In this document: positions 33,385-41,985 of the stretch, piece by piece
How the letters are laid out: the number at the start of each line of letters is the position of its first letter
How positions within the stretch are numbered: the stretch's first letter is position 1
NCBI RefSeq assembly: GCF_001659785.1
Contig: NZ_CP015961.1
Coordinates: 2,418,001-2,482,000 of the forward strand
DNA from: Dietzia timorensis
GTDB lineage: Bacteria; Actinomycetota; Actinomycetes; Mycobacteriales; Mycobacteriaceae
Direction of reading: 5' to 3'
DNA: 64,000 nt
The notes under the pieces: generated by a model
The model's input: the letters and a program-made list of their open reading frames with translations, nothing else
Told to the model about the DNA's origin: nothing
Database searches by the model: none
Program-made: the position numbers and the translations under genes

Positions 33385-34398
33385 TTGACTTCTCGGACGA
33401 CAACCGCGACGCGGCCCATCACTCGATGGGCCGCTTTCGTCGCGCTCCTGGCCGGACTTCTCCTCCTCTCCGCCATAGCCTCGCTGCTACTTGGCGCGCG
33501 CGCGATCCCGTTAGGCGATCTCTGGACGGTCCTCACACAAGGGCCGGGGGTCGGTTCCGATGAAGGCACTGTGGTCTGGGGCCTTCGCTTTCCGCGCACG
33601 GTGCTCGCTGCCGCGGCCGGCGCGAGCTTGGCGGTCGCCGGGGCCTTTGCACAGTCGTGGACCAGAAATCCTCTCGCGGACCCTGGGATCATCGGCCTCA
33701 CCGCCGGCGCATCGTTCTTCGTCGCCATCTTCTTCACGCTCGGCCTATCGAGCAGCGCGTGGACTGCTGTGGCCGCGATCATCGGGGCCGCGATCACCGC
33801 GGCGGTTGTCGTGGCGGCCACGCGCAAGGCGAAGGATTCCCTCACGCTCATCCTCGTCGGCGTAGGACTGTCATGGGCGTTGACGTCTGCAGCGACGCTC
33901 CTCGCCCTGCAGTCGGACCGCATATTCGATGGGATGCGCCAGTGGAACGTCGGCTCGACAGTAGGCAAGGACGGCGGCGACATCACCATCGCGGTGGCGG
34001 GATTGGTTATCGGCCTCATCCTCGCCTCGCTCACCTGTCGTCCCATGGATATCCTCGCGCTCGGAGATGACGCAGCGTCGGGCTTGGGTAGTTCGCCGAA
34101 TACCACTCGAGCGCTTGCGGGCTTGGTCGTGGTGACCTTCGCCGGAATGGCGACAGCCGCAGTCGGCCCTATAGTCTTCGTCGGTTTCGCCGCGCCCCAC
34201 CTGGTGCGACCGTTCACAGGCCCGACGCTGTCGCGCATGTATATACCGGTCGCTTTCGCAGGGGCGATCTTGACTGTCGTTGCCGACATCATCGGGCGCC
34301 TCGTCATGCGGCCAGGCGAACTCGAAGTCTCCATCGTTCTCGCCATTGTCGGGGCGCCGTTCCTCATCGCAGCCGTAGTGAAGGGAATCGCCAAATGA
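33385..34398 (+). CDS. FecCD-family iron-siderophore ABC permease 1
   Basis: A 337-residue permease with about ten helices. LRFPRTVLAAAAGASLAVAGAFAQSWTRNPLADPGIIGLTAGAS is the conserved FecCD core, and GPIVFVGFAAPHLVRPFTG is the loop that couples to the ATPase. The start is a TTG at 33385, four bases after the binding-protein stop. The stop overlaps the second permease ATG. Confidence 0.93.
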   Translation: MTSRTTTATRPITRWAAFVALLAGLLLLSAIASLLLGARAIPLGDLWTVLTQGPGVGSDEGTVVWGLRFPRTVLAAAAGASLAVAGAFAQSWTRNPLADPGIIGLTAGASFFVAIFFTLGLSSSAWTAVAAIIGAAITAAVVVAATRKAKDSLTLILVGVGLSWALTSAATLLALQSDRIFDGMRQWNVGSTVGKDGGDITIAVAGLVIGLILASLTCRPMDILALGDDAASGLGSSPNTTRALAGLVVVTFAGMATAAVGPIVFVGFAAPHLVRPFTGPTLSRMYIPVAFAGAILTVVADIIGRLVMRPGELEVSIVLAIVGAPFLIAAVVKGIAK

Positions 34399-35438
34399 CG
34401 ACGGACGTCGCCGCCATCCCGGTCAAGCAGCCGCGTTCCACCCGCACCTACGCTCTCGCCGCGACCGCCGCATTCGTAGCGATCACGGCCGTCGCCTATG
34501 TCCTTCTACTCGGCACCGGCCCGACGCAGCTATCACCGCTAGAAGTCATCGAGGTCCTCACCGGTGGCGGCTCTCGCCAGGCGATCAACATCGTCTGGGA
34601 TCTGCGACTTCCCGTTGCCATCGTCACCGTCATCGTCGGCGCGGCCCTCGGCCTGGCAGGCTCGTGGACCATTACCATGACCCGAAACCCTCTCGCCTCC
34701 CCAGATTTTCTCGGCATATCGGGCGGCGCCTCGGTCATGGTCGTAGCCGGTACGGCGTTCATCGGCCCGAGCCTATCCCTCGGCTTCTCCGGATTCTGGG
34801 CCCGTGCCGGACTCGCACTTGTCGGCTCGCTCACCGTCCTTGTTCTTCTTATGGTCCTAGGTGGCTTCGGGTCGTCGCGCCGCGTCGTACTCATCGGCTT
34901 CTCGCTGTCGCTGATGTTCCAATCGGCCGTGTCCTACATGTTGCTTCGTGCCGATATCAACAGTGCGTCGCAGGCACAGCTATGGATCGCCGGTTCGACG
35001 GGAATGGTGAGAAGCGACACCGTCGTCCCCCTAGTCCTCGGGATCCTCCCGTTCCTCATCATCGCCGGGTTCGTCGGGCACCAGGTCAAGTATCTTGCTC
35101 ACGACGACGACACCGGCTTAACCCTTGGAATCGACGTCAACCGGGTACGTACGATCCTGCTCATTTGTGCCACGGGACTCGTCGCCGTCACCGTCGCCGT
35201 CGTTGGCCCCATCGTGTTCGTCGCGCTCGTCGCGCCGCACCTCGCCAGGATTGTCGCTCGCACGCCGACACCCACACAGTGGTGCTCCGCGGCCTCTGGC
35301 GCAGCGATCTTGTCAACGTGCTCCGTGATCTCGGGGCTGCTCCGAGTGAGCGTGCCTGCTGGGCTTATGACCAGCATTTTCGGCGGTACTGCACTCGTGT
35401 TTTTGACCATTGTCGGACTGCGTAAGACCTCGGCTTAG
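34395..35438 (+). CDS. FecCD-family iron-siderophore ABC permease 2
   Basis: A 347-residue permease and partner of the preceding subunit. LRLPVAIVTVIVGAALGLAGSWTITMTRNPLASPDFLGISGGAS and GPIVFVALVAPHLARIV are the matching family motifs. The ATG at 34395 overlaps the previous stop (ATGA). The two permeases form a heterodimeric channel. Confidence 0.93.
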   Translation: MTTDVAAIPVKQPRSTRTYALAATAAFVAITAVAYVLLLGTGPTQLSPLEVIEVLTGGGSRQAINIVWDLRLPVAIVTVIVGAALGLAGSWTITMTRNPLASPDFLGISGGASVMVVAGTAFIGPSLSLGFSGFWARAGLALVGSLTVLVLLMVLGGFGSSRRVVLIGFSLSLMFQSAVSYMLLRADINSASQAQLWIAGSTGMVRSDTVVPLVLGILPFLIIAGFVGHQVKYLAHDDDTGLTLGIDVNRVRTILLICATGLVAVTVAVVGPIVFVALVAPHLARIVARTPTPTQWCSAASGAAILSTCSVISGLLRVSVPAGLMTSIFGGTALVFLTIVGLRKTSA

Positions 35439-35453
35439 AAAGAAAGTTGTTAC

Positions 35454-36320
35454 ATGAACTCGAACTCGGACGCCGCCACGGATACCTCCCCTCCCTCACC
35501 GGACAACCGGGGAGCGACGATCTCGGTATCGAAACTGCGCTCCGGGTATGCCGCCGGCCCGGATATCTTCTCTGACGTCGAGCTCACTGCGCGCCCCGGC
35601 GAAGTCACCACCCTGCTGGGCCCGAACGGTTGCGGCAAGTCCACGCTACTGCGCAGTATCTCGCGGTTGCTTGAGCCCCGTGAAGGCAGCGTCGAGGTCG
35701 ATGGGAGGAACGTCTACGACCTCCGCCCAAAGGAAGCGGCCCAGATCATCGCACTTCAGCCACAGACGCCGATCGCCCCTGATGGCCTGTCAGTGGGCGA
35801 GCTCGTCGCGCGGGGACGCTACCCGCACAGGGCGAGGTGGCGCGGCGAGTCCGCACACGATCGAGCCGTCATAGACAAGGCCGCTCACGAGGCGGAGCTC
35901 ACCGAACTCATGGACCGTGATGTCGCCTCGCTGTCGGGCGGACAGCGCCAGCGCGCCTGGTTCGCGATGGCGCTGGCGCAGGAAACTCCTGTGCTGCTAC
36001 TCGACGAGCCCACGACCTACCTCGATCCCGCGCATGCGATCGACATGCTGGGCCTCGTCAAGAAGGTTGCGCGAGAGGGTCGCACCGTGGTCATGGTGCT
36101 CCACGATCTGATGCTGGCGGGGATGTTCTCCGACCGCATGGTGATGATGCGTGACGGCGCCGTCAAATGCGATGGCAGCCCTGCCGAGGTATTGACACCG
36201 GCCAACCTCGAAGCGGTGTACGGCCTCGACGCGGAGATCATCGACGACCCGCAAGGCGGCTGCCCGATCATTGTTCCGCGCGGTTCGTTCAACGGTCGCG
36301 TGGCTGCCGGGGGCTGCTGA
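35454..36320 (+). CDS. Iron-siderophore ABC transporter ATPase
   Basis: A 288-residue ABC ATPase of the FepC/FecE type. Walker A is GPNGCGKST, the Q-loop IALQPQTP, the signature LSGGQRQRAWFAMALAQ, Walker B VLLLDEPTTYLD and the switch His lies in VLHDLMLAGMFSD. The C-terminus ends in a short Cys-containing tail (GCPIIVP). It follows permease 2 by 15 bp with GAAAGAAAG upstream of the ATG. It ends four bases before the convergent siderophore-interacting gene. Confidence 0.94.
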   Translation: MNSNSDAATDTSPPSPDNRGATISVSKLRSGYAAGPDIFSDVELTARPGEVTTLLGPNGCGKSTLLRSISRLLEPREGSVEVDGRNVYDLRPKEAAQIIALQPQTPIAPDGLSVGELVARGRYPHRARWRGESAHDRAVIDKAAHEAELTELMDRDVASLSGGQRQRAWFAMALAQETPVLLLDEPTTYLDPAHAIDMLGLVKKVAREGRTVVMVLHDLMLAGMFSDRMVMMRDGAVKCDGSPAEVLTPANLEAVYGLDAEIIDDPQGGCPIIVPRGSFNGRVAAGGC

Positions 36321-36324
36321 CTTC

Positions 36325-37266
36325 CTAACCGGCCGCAGCCTTGCCGAGCTTCCAGTAGCCCATGAAGGACACCGCGCGCTTGTCCACGCCGAGCTCCTTC
36401 ACCAGGTGTCGCCTCAGGCGAGTGACGGCGCCGGCCTCGCCCGCCAGCCAGGCGTAGTGCCCACCCGCGTCGACGTCGTCCGCGGTGTCCCAGAGCGCCT
36501 CGTCGGCGTCCGCGGTCTCGACGGGCTGGGGCTCATCCTGGGGAGCGCCGAGAAAATCGGGCCGCGCGTCGAGAAACTCGCGGACCTGCCGCTCCATCGC
36601 CTCGCCCGGGTTCTCCCCCGCCGTGCGTGCCAGCCGGTGCACCGTCCAGGCCGGGTCAGCCTCGAAATCGTCGAGGTCCGCAGACTCCGGCGCCTCGACG
36701 ACGATGCACACGTCGGCTCCGTCGGGGATAGTCCCCGATTCAGCGATCGCGGCGACCGCCGGCAACGCGGTTTCGTCCCCTGCGATGAGGATCGTCGACG
36801 CGCCGCCCGGCTTCCATTCGATGCCGCCGCGTGAACGCGTCGATCGCTCGTCGGGCCCGACAACCGTGACCGGATCGCCCACGCTCAGCGAGTTGAGCCA
36901 CCGCGCCGACGGGCTCGTGGTCCCGTGCAGAACGAAGTCGATCTGCAGCCACTTGCCCTCCGGATCGATCCGGCGCACGGTGTAGGTTCGCCACGTCGGA
37001 GGTGTGTCCATGGCGCGGGAGTCGCGGTAGAGATTCATCATGCCCGAGTCCTCGGGCCCGAGGTCGGGCATCGGAAGATGCTCGCCCGCCTGCTCGTCGA
37101 ACGGCGGAAACAGAACCTTGATGCGCTGGTCCAGCCCTGCCCGGCCGAAATGCTGCAGACAGTCGCCGACCACCTGTACCCGCACCATCGAGGGGCGCGA
37201 CGTGTCGATAACGTCGACAGTGGTGTTGAACAGCCGGTAGGAAGGCCTGTCTTGAGGTTCGTTCAC
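36325..37266 (-). CDS. Siderophore-interacting FAD protein 2, with acidic insertion
   Basis: A 313-residue SIP-family flavoprotein. RTYTVRRID (about 93-101) binds FAD, IAGDETALPAVAAI is the nucleotide site, HYAWLAGEAGAVTRLRRHLV and FMGYWKLGKAA close the family core. Compared with the paralogue at 18650 it has an extra acidic, Pro-containing segment at about 236-266. The GTG at 37266 has GAGAGG upstream. It is tail to tail with the importer ATPase and presumably reduces the siderophore that this importer brings in. Confidence 0.9.
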   Translation of the reverse strand: MNEPQDRPSYRLFNTTVDVIDTSRPSMVRVQVVGDCLQHFGRAGLDQRIKVLFPPFDEQAGEHLPMPDLGPEDSGMMNLYRDSRAMDTPPTWRTYTVRRIDPEGKWLQIDFVLHGTTSPSARWLNSLSVGDPVTVVGPDERSTRSRGGIEWKPGGASTILIAGDETALPAVAAIAESGTIPDGADVCIVVEAPESADLDDFEADPAWTVHRLARTAGENPGEAMERQVREFLDARPDFLGAPQDEPQPVETADADEALWDTADDVDAGGHYAWLAGEAGAVTRLRRHLVKELGVDKRAVSFMGYWKLGKAAAG

Positions 37267-37316
37267 CGTGGGGTCCTCTCGCCAAGCAGCAAGGGGAAGG
37301 GTATTTCCCTCCCCCG

Positions 37317-37335
37317 ACTACTCAGCCCAACCTAC
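37317..37335 (-). promoter_or_regulatory. Weak candidate iron box upstream of siderophore-interacting gene 2
   Basis: On the minus strand GTAGGTTGGGCTGAGTAGT matches only the left two-thirds of the DtxR/IdeR consensus (about 12 of 19 by eye). Position 51-69 bases upstream of the start is suitable, but the match is marginal. Confidence 0.3.
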
Positions 37336-37364
37336 CTGTTGTGAGTCTTACCTATCCACTCGGA

Positions 37365-38795
37365 CTACTCGCCTTCTCCGAGAGTGACCTCAACCGTTTT
37401 CTCCTCGCCCTGCCCGCGAGTGGAATAAGTGAGAGTCACCTTGTCGCCGGGGCTGTGCGAACGCACGGCGGCCACCAGGGCGTCGCCCGATTCGATGTTT
37501 CGATCGTCGAGCTTGGTGACTACGGCGTCCTCGGGGAGACCGGCCTCCTGCGCCGGCCCGCCCTGCTCGACGCCAGCGATCTGCGCGCCGAGCACTCGGG
37601 ATTCGTTGAGTACGCTCGCGCCCAGTACGGCCCGAGTGGCGTGCCCCTGCTCGATGAGCTGTGTGGCGATCCGCTGCGCTTGCTCGACAGGAATTGCAAA
37701 GCCGAGACCGATCGAACCGGCCTCCTGCCCGCTGCCGAGCGAGGCGATCGCGGAGTTCATCCCGACGAGGTTTCCACCCATGTCTACGAGCGCGCCACCG
37801 GAGTTACCGGGGTTGATCGCGGCATCGGTCTGGATCGCGTCGATGACAGTGGACTGCCCGGATTCGGCGCCACCGGCCATGACCGGACGGTTGAGCGACG
37901 AGACGATTCCCGTCGTCACGGTTCCCGACAATCCGAGTGGCGAGCCGATGGCGACGACATTCTGCCCGACCTGTAGATCGCCAGAAGAGCCGAGTGCGAT
38001 GGGCTGGAGGTTGTTCCGGTCCTTCACCTCGATCACTGCGACGTCTGAGGCGGCATCCGCGCCGACGACCGTGGCCTCGGCGACCGTGCCGTCGTTGAAG
38101 GACACCTGGATCTGTCCGCCCTGACCGGCGACCGCGACGACGTGGTTATTGGTGAGGATCTTGCCGTCCTCGGACAAGATCACACCAGAGCCTTCTCCGC
38201 CTCCCGAGCGACCGACCGCCGTGATCGACACGACCGACGGAAGCACCTTCTCGGCCACGGACTCGACCGTGCCGTCGGTGGGCTCGGAGGCGGGCACGCT
38301 CGCTGCCCCACCCGAGGCGCCGAGGATGGTATTACCCGAATTCGACGAGCCCCCGTAGTTGGCGCCGACCACGCCGCCGACTCCGCCGGCGAGGACCATC
38401 GCGGCGACGATCCCGAGCGCCGTGAGGGCGCGGGGCGAGCGCTTCTTCTCCGCGGGGCCCGCAGCGCCCTGGTAGGGAGGGACTCCGCCGTCATGGGTGA
38501 ACCCGCCGTAGTACTGGGGCTGGGTGCCGCCGGGCTGGTTGTGTGCGCCCGGCCCGCCGAAGAGCTGGCCTGGCTGGCCGGCCTGTTGTCCGGTCTGCTG
38601 GCCGAAGGGCTGGCCGCCTGCCTGCGGCTGCTGCGCAAACGGCGGGCGGCCGATACCCTGCGGCCCCTGAGGCTGTCCCTGTGACTGCTGCGGAATAGGC
38701 GCGGTGTGGCCTGCCCCGTTCCACTGCGGCTGCGGGTTCTGATCCGCGCCTGACTGCTCGCCGTTAGCGGCGCCGTAATTGTCGTTTCGTTCCAT
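37365..38795 (-). CDS. pepD: PepD/HtrA-type membrane serine protease
   Basis: A 476-residue HtrA-family protease. A Gln/Gly/Pro-rich cytosolic region (1-118) precedes one membrane helix (about 123-145). The chymotrypsin-like domain has catalytic His in TNNHVVAV, Asp in SDVAVIEV and Ser in INPGNSGGALVD. A PDZ domain (about 385-470) ends the protein. In mycobacteria PepD degrades misfolded envelope proteins and feeds into MprAB and SigE signalling. It is downstream of mprB with a 77-bp gap and on the same strand. Confidence 0.93.
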   Translation of the reverse strand: MERNDNYGAANGEQSGADQNPQPQWNGAGHTAPIPQQSQGQPQGPQGIGRPPFAQQPQAGGQPFGQQTGQQAGQPGQLFGGPGAHNQPGGTQPQYYGGFTHDGGVPPYQGAAGPAEKKRSPRALTALGIVAAMVLAGGVGGVVGANYGGSSNSGNTILGASGGAASVPASEPTDGTVESVAEKVLPSVVSITAVGRSGGGEGSGVILSEDGKILTNNHVVAVAGQGGQIQVSFNDGTVAEATVVGADAASDVAVIEVKDRNNLQPIALGSSGDLQVGQNVVAIGSPLGLSGTVTTGIVSSLNRPVMAGGAESGQSTVIDAIQTDAAINPGNSGGALVDMGGNLVGMNSAIASLGSGQEAGSIGLGFAIPVEQAQRIATQLIEQGHATRAVLGASVLNESRVLGAQIAGVEQGGPAQEAGLPEDAVVTKLDDRNIESGDALVAAVRSHSPGDKVTLTYSTRGQGEEKTVEVTLGEGE

Positions 38796-38872
38796 GATGT
38801 CGATTCTTTCGCTTCATGCTGTGCGGTGTCTGTGAGCCATGTGGGACCTACGTGGGAAACGTGGGCGGCCCG

Positions 38873-40642
38873 TCAGCGACCGGTGGAGGGCGGCGTCTTG
38901 CCGTTCCTCCCGCGACCGGAACCGCGCTTGATCGGGACCGTCTTGGCATCGGTCTGTATGGCTTGGCCCGTCGCTGCGTCCGAAAGGTTGGACTCCTCGG
39001 GAGACGTCGGTGTTCCCGGCAATTCCATATGAAGCAATGCGCCACCGCCCGGGGCCTCGCGGGCCTCGATGGTACCGCCGTGTTTGACGACCACCTGCCG
39101 CACGATCGCGAGGCCTAGCCCGGAGCCGGGCATCGTGCGCGATTCGGTGGCCCGGTAGAACCGCTCGAACACCAGCTCGCGGTCGGCCTCGGGGATGCCC
39201 GGCCCCTGGTCGGCCACATCGAGCGTGAGGAGATTGTCCGACGCGGACATCCGCACCGTCACCGTGCCGCCCGACGGCGACCACTTGGCCGCGTTGTCGC
39301 ACAGATTGAGCAATGCGCGTTCCCACGCCGAGTCGTCGCCGTAGAGGTACCAGTCCACCTTCTGCACGTCGAATTCCACATTCTGACGGCGACGACGCAC
39401 ACGCTCCATGGACGCGCCGAGGGTATCGGCGAGGTTAATCAGCTCGATGGTCTCCGCACCGGCATCCTGGCGGGCGAGGTCGACGAGGTCCCCGACGAGT
39501 GTCGAGAGTTCCTCGATCTGCGCGACGACGTCCTTCTCGAGGTCTCGGCGGTCTTCTTCGGGGATGTCCGGGGCGTCGGGACGGTTCGCGGCAATGAGAA
39601 GCTCGGCGTTGGTCCGCAGTGAGGTGAGTGGCGTCTTGAGTTCGTGGCCGGCGTCGGCGACGAGGCGTGACTGACGCTCGCGGCTCTCTTGCAGCGCGAT
39701 GAGCATCTGGTTGAACGCGTAGGTCAACCGCGCGAGCTCGTCGTCGCCCGCGACGGGGATCGGCCGCAGGTCGTCGGTCCGTGCGACACGTTCGACAGCG
39801 CGCGTGAGCCTGCCGACCGGGGCGAGCCCCGTCCGCCCGACCGCAGTGCCCGCGGCGGCGGCCAGGATGATGCCGAGCGCGCCGACGATCGACAACACGA
39901 TCGCGAGTCTGTTGAGCACCTCGCGGGTGGGGCCGAGATCCTGCGCGAGGATGAGCGTCGACCCGTCGCGGTTGGCCACCGCGATGATCTGCTTACCCTC
40001 GGCGGTGCGCATCGACGAGGACACCTCGCGGTCGTAGACCTTGTGCTCGGCCTCCCCGATCTGGAACGGCAGCCTGTACGGATCATCCCGGTAGGGGCCG
40101 TAGGTGAGACCGTCGCGCGTGATGACGATCGGCTCGAGGTCGGGATTGAAGGTCGTGAGCGCAGCGATCCACGTGCGGGGCTGAGTGTTTGCGGTGTCCG
40201 CCGCGCCGAGCTGCAGCATGGTGACGGCCTGGCGTTCGAGGCGTTTGCTCGCGTTGTCCACAAGCGCGTTCGTGACGACGAAATACGCGGCAACGGTCAT
40301 GAGCGCCACGGCGACGCCGACCGTGGTCGCGGCAAGCAGCGCGACGCGGCGCCGCAGCGACATGGGCGCGGACTTCGCGCGCAGCTTCGCCGCCTGGGGC
40401 ATCGTCGCGGACTCGGAGACTCCGGGCTCGGGAAGAACGGGAACTCCACCGTCATCGACGGGGTGATGGCCCGTTCCCGGCTCCTGCCGGGAGGACTCCG
40501 CGGAATGGCCGGGCGAGCCGAGCGGCTGCGGCGTTCCAGACGGCTGCGCTGCGCCAGTCGGCTCGATCCGCCGGGGTTCGGGCGCGCCGGGGCCGCCGGG
40601 CGCCGCCTTCTTGCGGTTCCGGCGGCCTGGAAGGCCTAGCAC
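38873..40642 (-). CDS. mprB: MprB-type sensor histidine kinase
   Basis: A 589-residue envelope-stress sensor. Two membrane helices (about 99-124 and 247-267) flank an extracytoplasmic domain, then HAMP, HisKA (ADAGHELKTPLTSLRTNAE, His333) and HATPase with DQGPGIP and GSGLGLAIVRQVV. The GTG at 40642 overlaps the mprA stop by one base. The first ~95 residues are a Pro/Gly-rich cytosolic leader not usual in MprB; starts at Met81 or Met94 would give the standard form. The C-terminus also has a 45-residue basic tail. Confidence 0.92.
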   Translation of the reverse strand: MLGLPGRRNRKKAAPGGPGAPEPRRIEPTGAAQPSGTPQPLGSPGHSAESSRQEPGTGHHPVDDGGVPVLPEPGVSESATMPQAAKLRAKSAPMSLRRRVALLAATTVGVAVALMTVAAYFVVTNALVDNASKRLERQAVTMLQLGAADTANTQPRTWIAALTTFNPDLEPIVITRDGLTYGPYRDDPYRLPFQIGEAEHKVYDREVSSSMRTAEGKQIIAVANRDGSTLILAQDLGPTREVLNRLAIVLSIVGALGIILAAAAGTAVGRTGLAPVGRLTRAVERVARTDDLRPIPVAGDDELARLTYAFNQMLIALQESRERQSRLVADAGHELKTPLTSLRTNAELLIAANRPDAPDIPEEDRRDLEKDVVAQIEELSTLVGDLVDLARQDAGAETIELINLADTLGASMERVRRRRQNVEFDVQKVDWYLYGDDSAWERALLNLCDNAAKWSPSGGTVTVRMSASDNLLTLDVADQGPGIPEADRELVFERFYRATESRTMPGSGLGLAIVRQVVVKHGGTIEAREAPGGGALLHMELPGTPTSPEESNLSDAATGQAIQTDAKTVPIKRGSGRGRNGKTPPSTGR

Positions 40643-41325
40643 TATGGGTTCTCCCGCAGGACGTAACCGACGCCGCGGACTGTGTGGATGAGTCGGCTTT
40701 CGCCCTCGCCCTCGGTCTTGCGGCGAAGGTAACCGATGTAGACCTCGAGGGCGTTACCGCTCGTCGGGAAGTCGTAGCCCCACACTTCCTCGAGAATGAG
40801 GGAACGCGTGAGGACGCGGCGCGGGTTGTGCATGAGCAGCTCGAGGAGCGAGAACTCCGTGCGGGTGAGCTGGATCGGGCGCTCGCCACGGCGCACCTCG
40901 CGGGTGCCCACGTCCATCGTGAGGTCCTCAAACGTGAGGGTCTCGTTCTCCTCCTCCGAGCCGGAGCCGGTGCGGCGGAGCAGAGCGCGCAGGCGGGCGA
41001 GGAGCTCTTCGAGCGCGAAGGGCTTCTGCAAGTAGTCGTCCGCACCCGCGTCAAGACCGGCCACGCGCTCGGAGACCGCGTCGCGGGCGGTGAGCATGAG
41101 GACCGGGATGTCGTCGCCGCGGCTACGCAGGATGCGGCACACCTCGAGACCGTCGCGGCGCGGCATCATCACATCGAGGATGAGCGCGTCCGGGCGGTTC
41201 GAGTCGACGTGGTCGATCGCCTCGACGCCATCGCCGGCGAGTTCGACGTCGTAACCATTGAAACTCAGCGACCGTCGAAGCGATTCGCGGACCGCCTGGT
41301 CGTCGTCTACAACAAGGATTTTCAT
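40642..41325 (-). CDS. mprA: MprA-type OmpR-family response regulator
   Basis: A 227-residue regulator: receiver with Asp8-10 cluster, phospho-acceptor Asp51 in [13 protein letters not shown], Thr in MLTARD and Lys in QKPFALEEL. An OmpR/PhoB winged helix (about 130-225, [29 protein letters not shown] split by helices) ends [16 protein letters not shown]. With mprB and pepD it forms the envelope-stress module of mycobacteria, controlling sigma factors and pepD itself. ATG at 41325. Confidence 0.94.
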   Translation of the reverse strand: MKILVVDDDQAVRESLRRSLSFNGYDVELAGDGVEAIDHVDSNRPDALILDVMMPRRDGLEVCRILRSRGDDIPVLMLTARDAVSERVAGLDAGADDYLQKPFALEELLARLRALLRRTGSGSEEENETLTFEDLTMDVGTREVRRGERPIQLTRTEFSLLELLMHNPRRVLTRSLILEEVWGYDFPTSGNALEVYIGYLRRKTEGEGESRLIHTVRGVGYVLRENP

Positions 41326-41372
41326 GTTGCCAGTCTTACAGCTTTGACTGTGCGCTCGCTGAGCACTCGCGC

Positions 41373-41395
41373 AAAGGTTGGTCAGAACAACCTTT
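41373..41395 (-). terminator. Hairpin between rpmF and mprA
   Basis: AAAGGTTG and CAACCTTT form an 8-bp stem with a 7-nt loop in the 183-bp gap downstream of rpmF. On the minus strand it is followed by few T residues; plausible terminator of the rpmE2-rpmF transcript. Confidence 0.45.
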
Positions 41396-41508
41396 TACCT
41401 GGACGAACGAGGAAAGTGCAGAAATGCGAAACGCCGCACGAGCGCTGCGAAGTGTGCAGCGAACGTGCGACGTGACGGGGCTGAAGCCGGTGCGCGACCT
41501 GGCCGCTA

Positions 41509-41679
41509 CTAGCGGTCGAGGTCTACGAGGCCGAGCTTGGCGGCCTTGACCAGACGACGCGGGATGGCGACCTCCTGGCCGTCGATGCGCGTGTTCTGCA
41601 GTGCCTGGTTGTTGGCCTTCCACTGCGAACGGCGGGAGTGGGTGTTGGCGCGCGACAGGCGCCGCTTGGGAACTGCCAT
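41509..41679 (-). CDS. rpmF: 50S ribosomal protein L32
   Basis: A 56-residue protein starting [17 protein letters not shown], the canonical L32 opening. It ends [22 protein letters not shown] and contains no CxxC pairs, i.e. the actinobacterial non-zinc-ribbon form. The ATG at 41679 has AAGGTAAGGACCC upstream. It follows rpmE2 by 45 bp on the same strand. Confidence 0.93.
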   Translation of the reverse strand: MAVPKRRLSRANTHSRRSQWKANNQALQNTRIDGQEVAIPRRLVKAAKLGLVDLDR

Positions 41680-41724
41680 GATGGGTCCTTACCTTGAAAG
41701 AAGTCGGGGGCTGTGCGGCCGGAA

Positions 41725-41985
41725 TTACTTGCTGCGGCGAACGCGGTTGCCGTAGCGGCGCTGGAACTTCTCCACGCGGCCAGCGGTGTCCATGACGCGC
41801 TGCGCGCCGGTCCAGAACGGGTGCGACTCGCTGGTGACATCGGCGACGATCAGCGGGTACTCGTTGCCGTCTTCCCACTCGACCTTGCGGTCGGACTTGA
41901 TCGTGGAACGGGTGAGGAACTTGGTTCCGGTACCAGCATCCTGGAAAACCACCGGGTGGTAGTCGGGGTGGATGTCCTTCTTCAT
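41725..41985 (-). CDS. rpmE2: 50S ribosomal protein L31 type B
   Basis: An 86-residue type B L31: [20 protein letters not shown] at the start, [29 protein letters not shown] at the end. No zinc-binding CxxC, so it is the zinc-independent paralogue that replaces zinc-containing L31 when zinc is scarce. The ATG at 41985 has GAGGAATC about 10 bases upstream. It heads the rpmE2-rpmF transcript and is divergent from rpmB. Confidence 0.95.
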   Translation of the reverse strand: MKKDIHPDYHPVVFQDAGTGTKFLTRSTIKSDRKVEWEDGNEYPLIVADVTSESHPFWTGAQRVMDTAGRVEKFQRRYGNRVRRSK

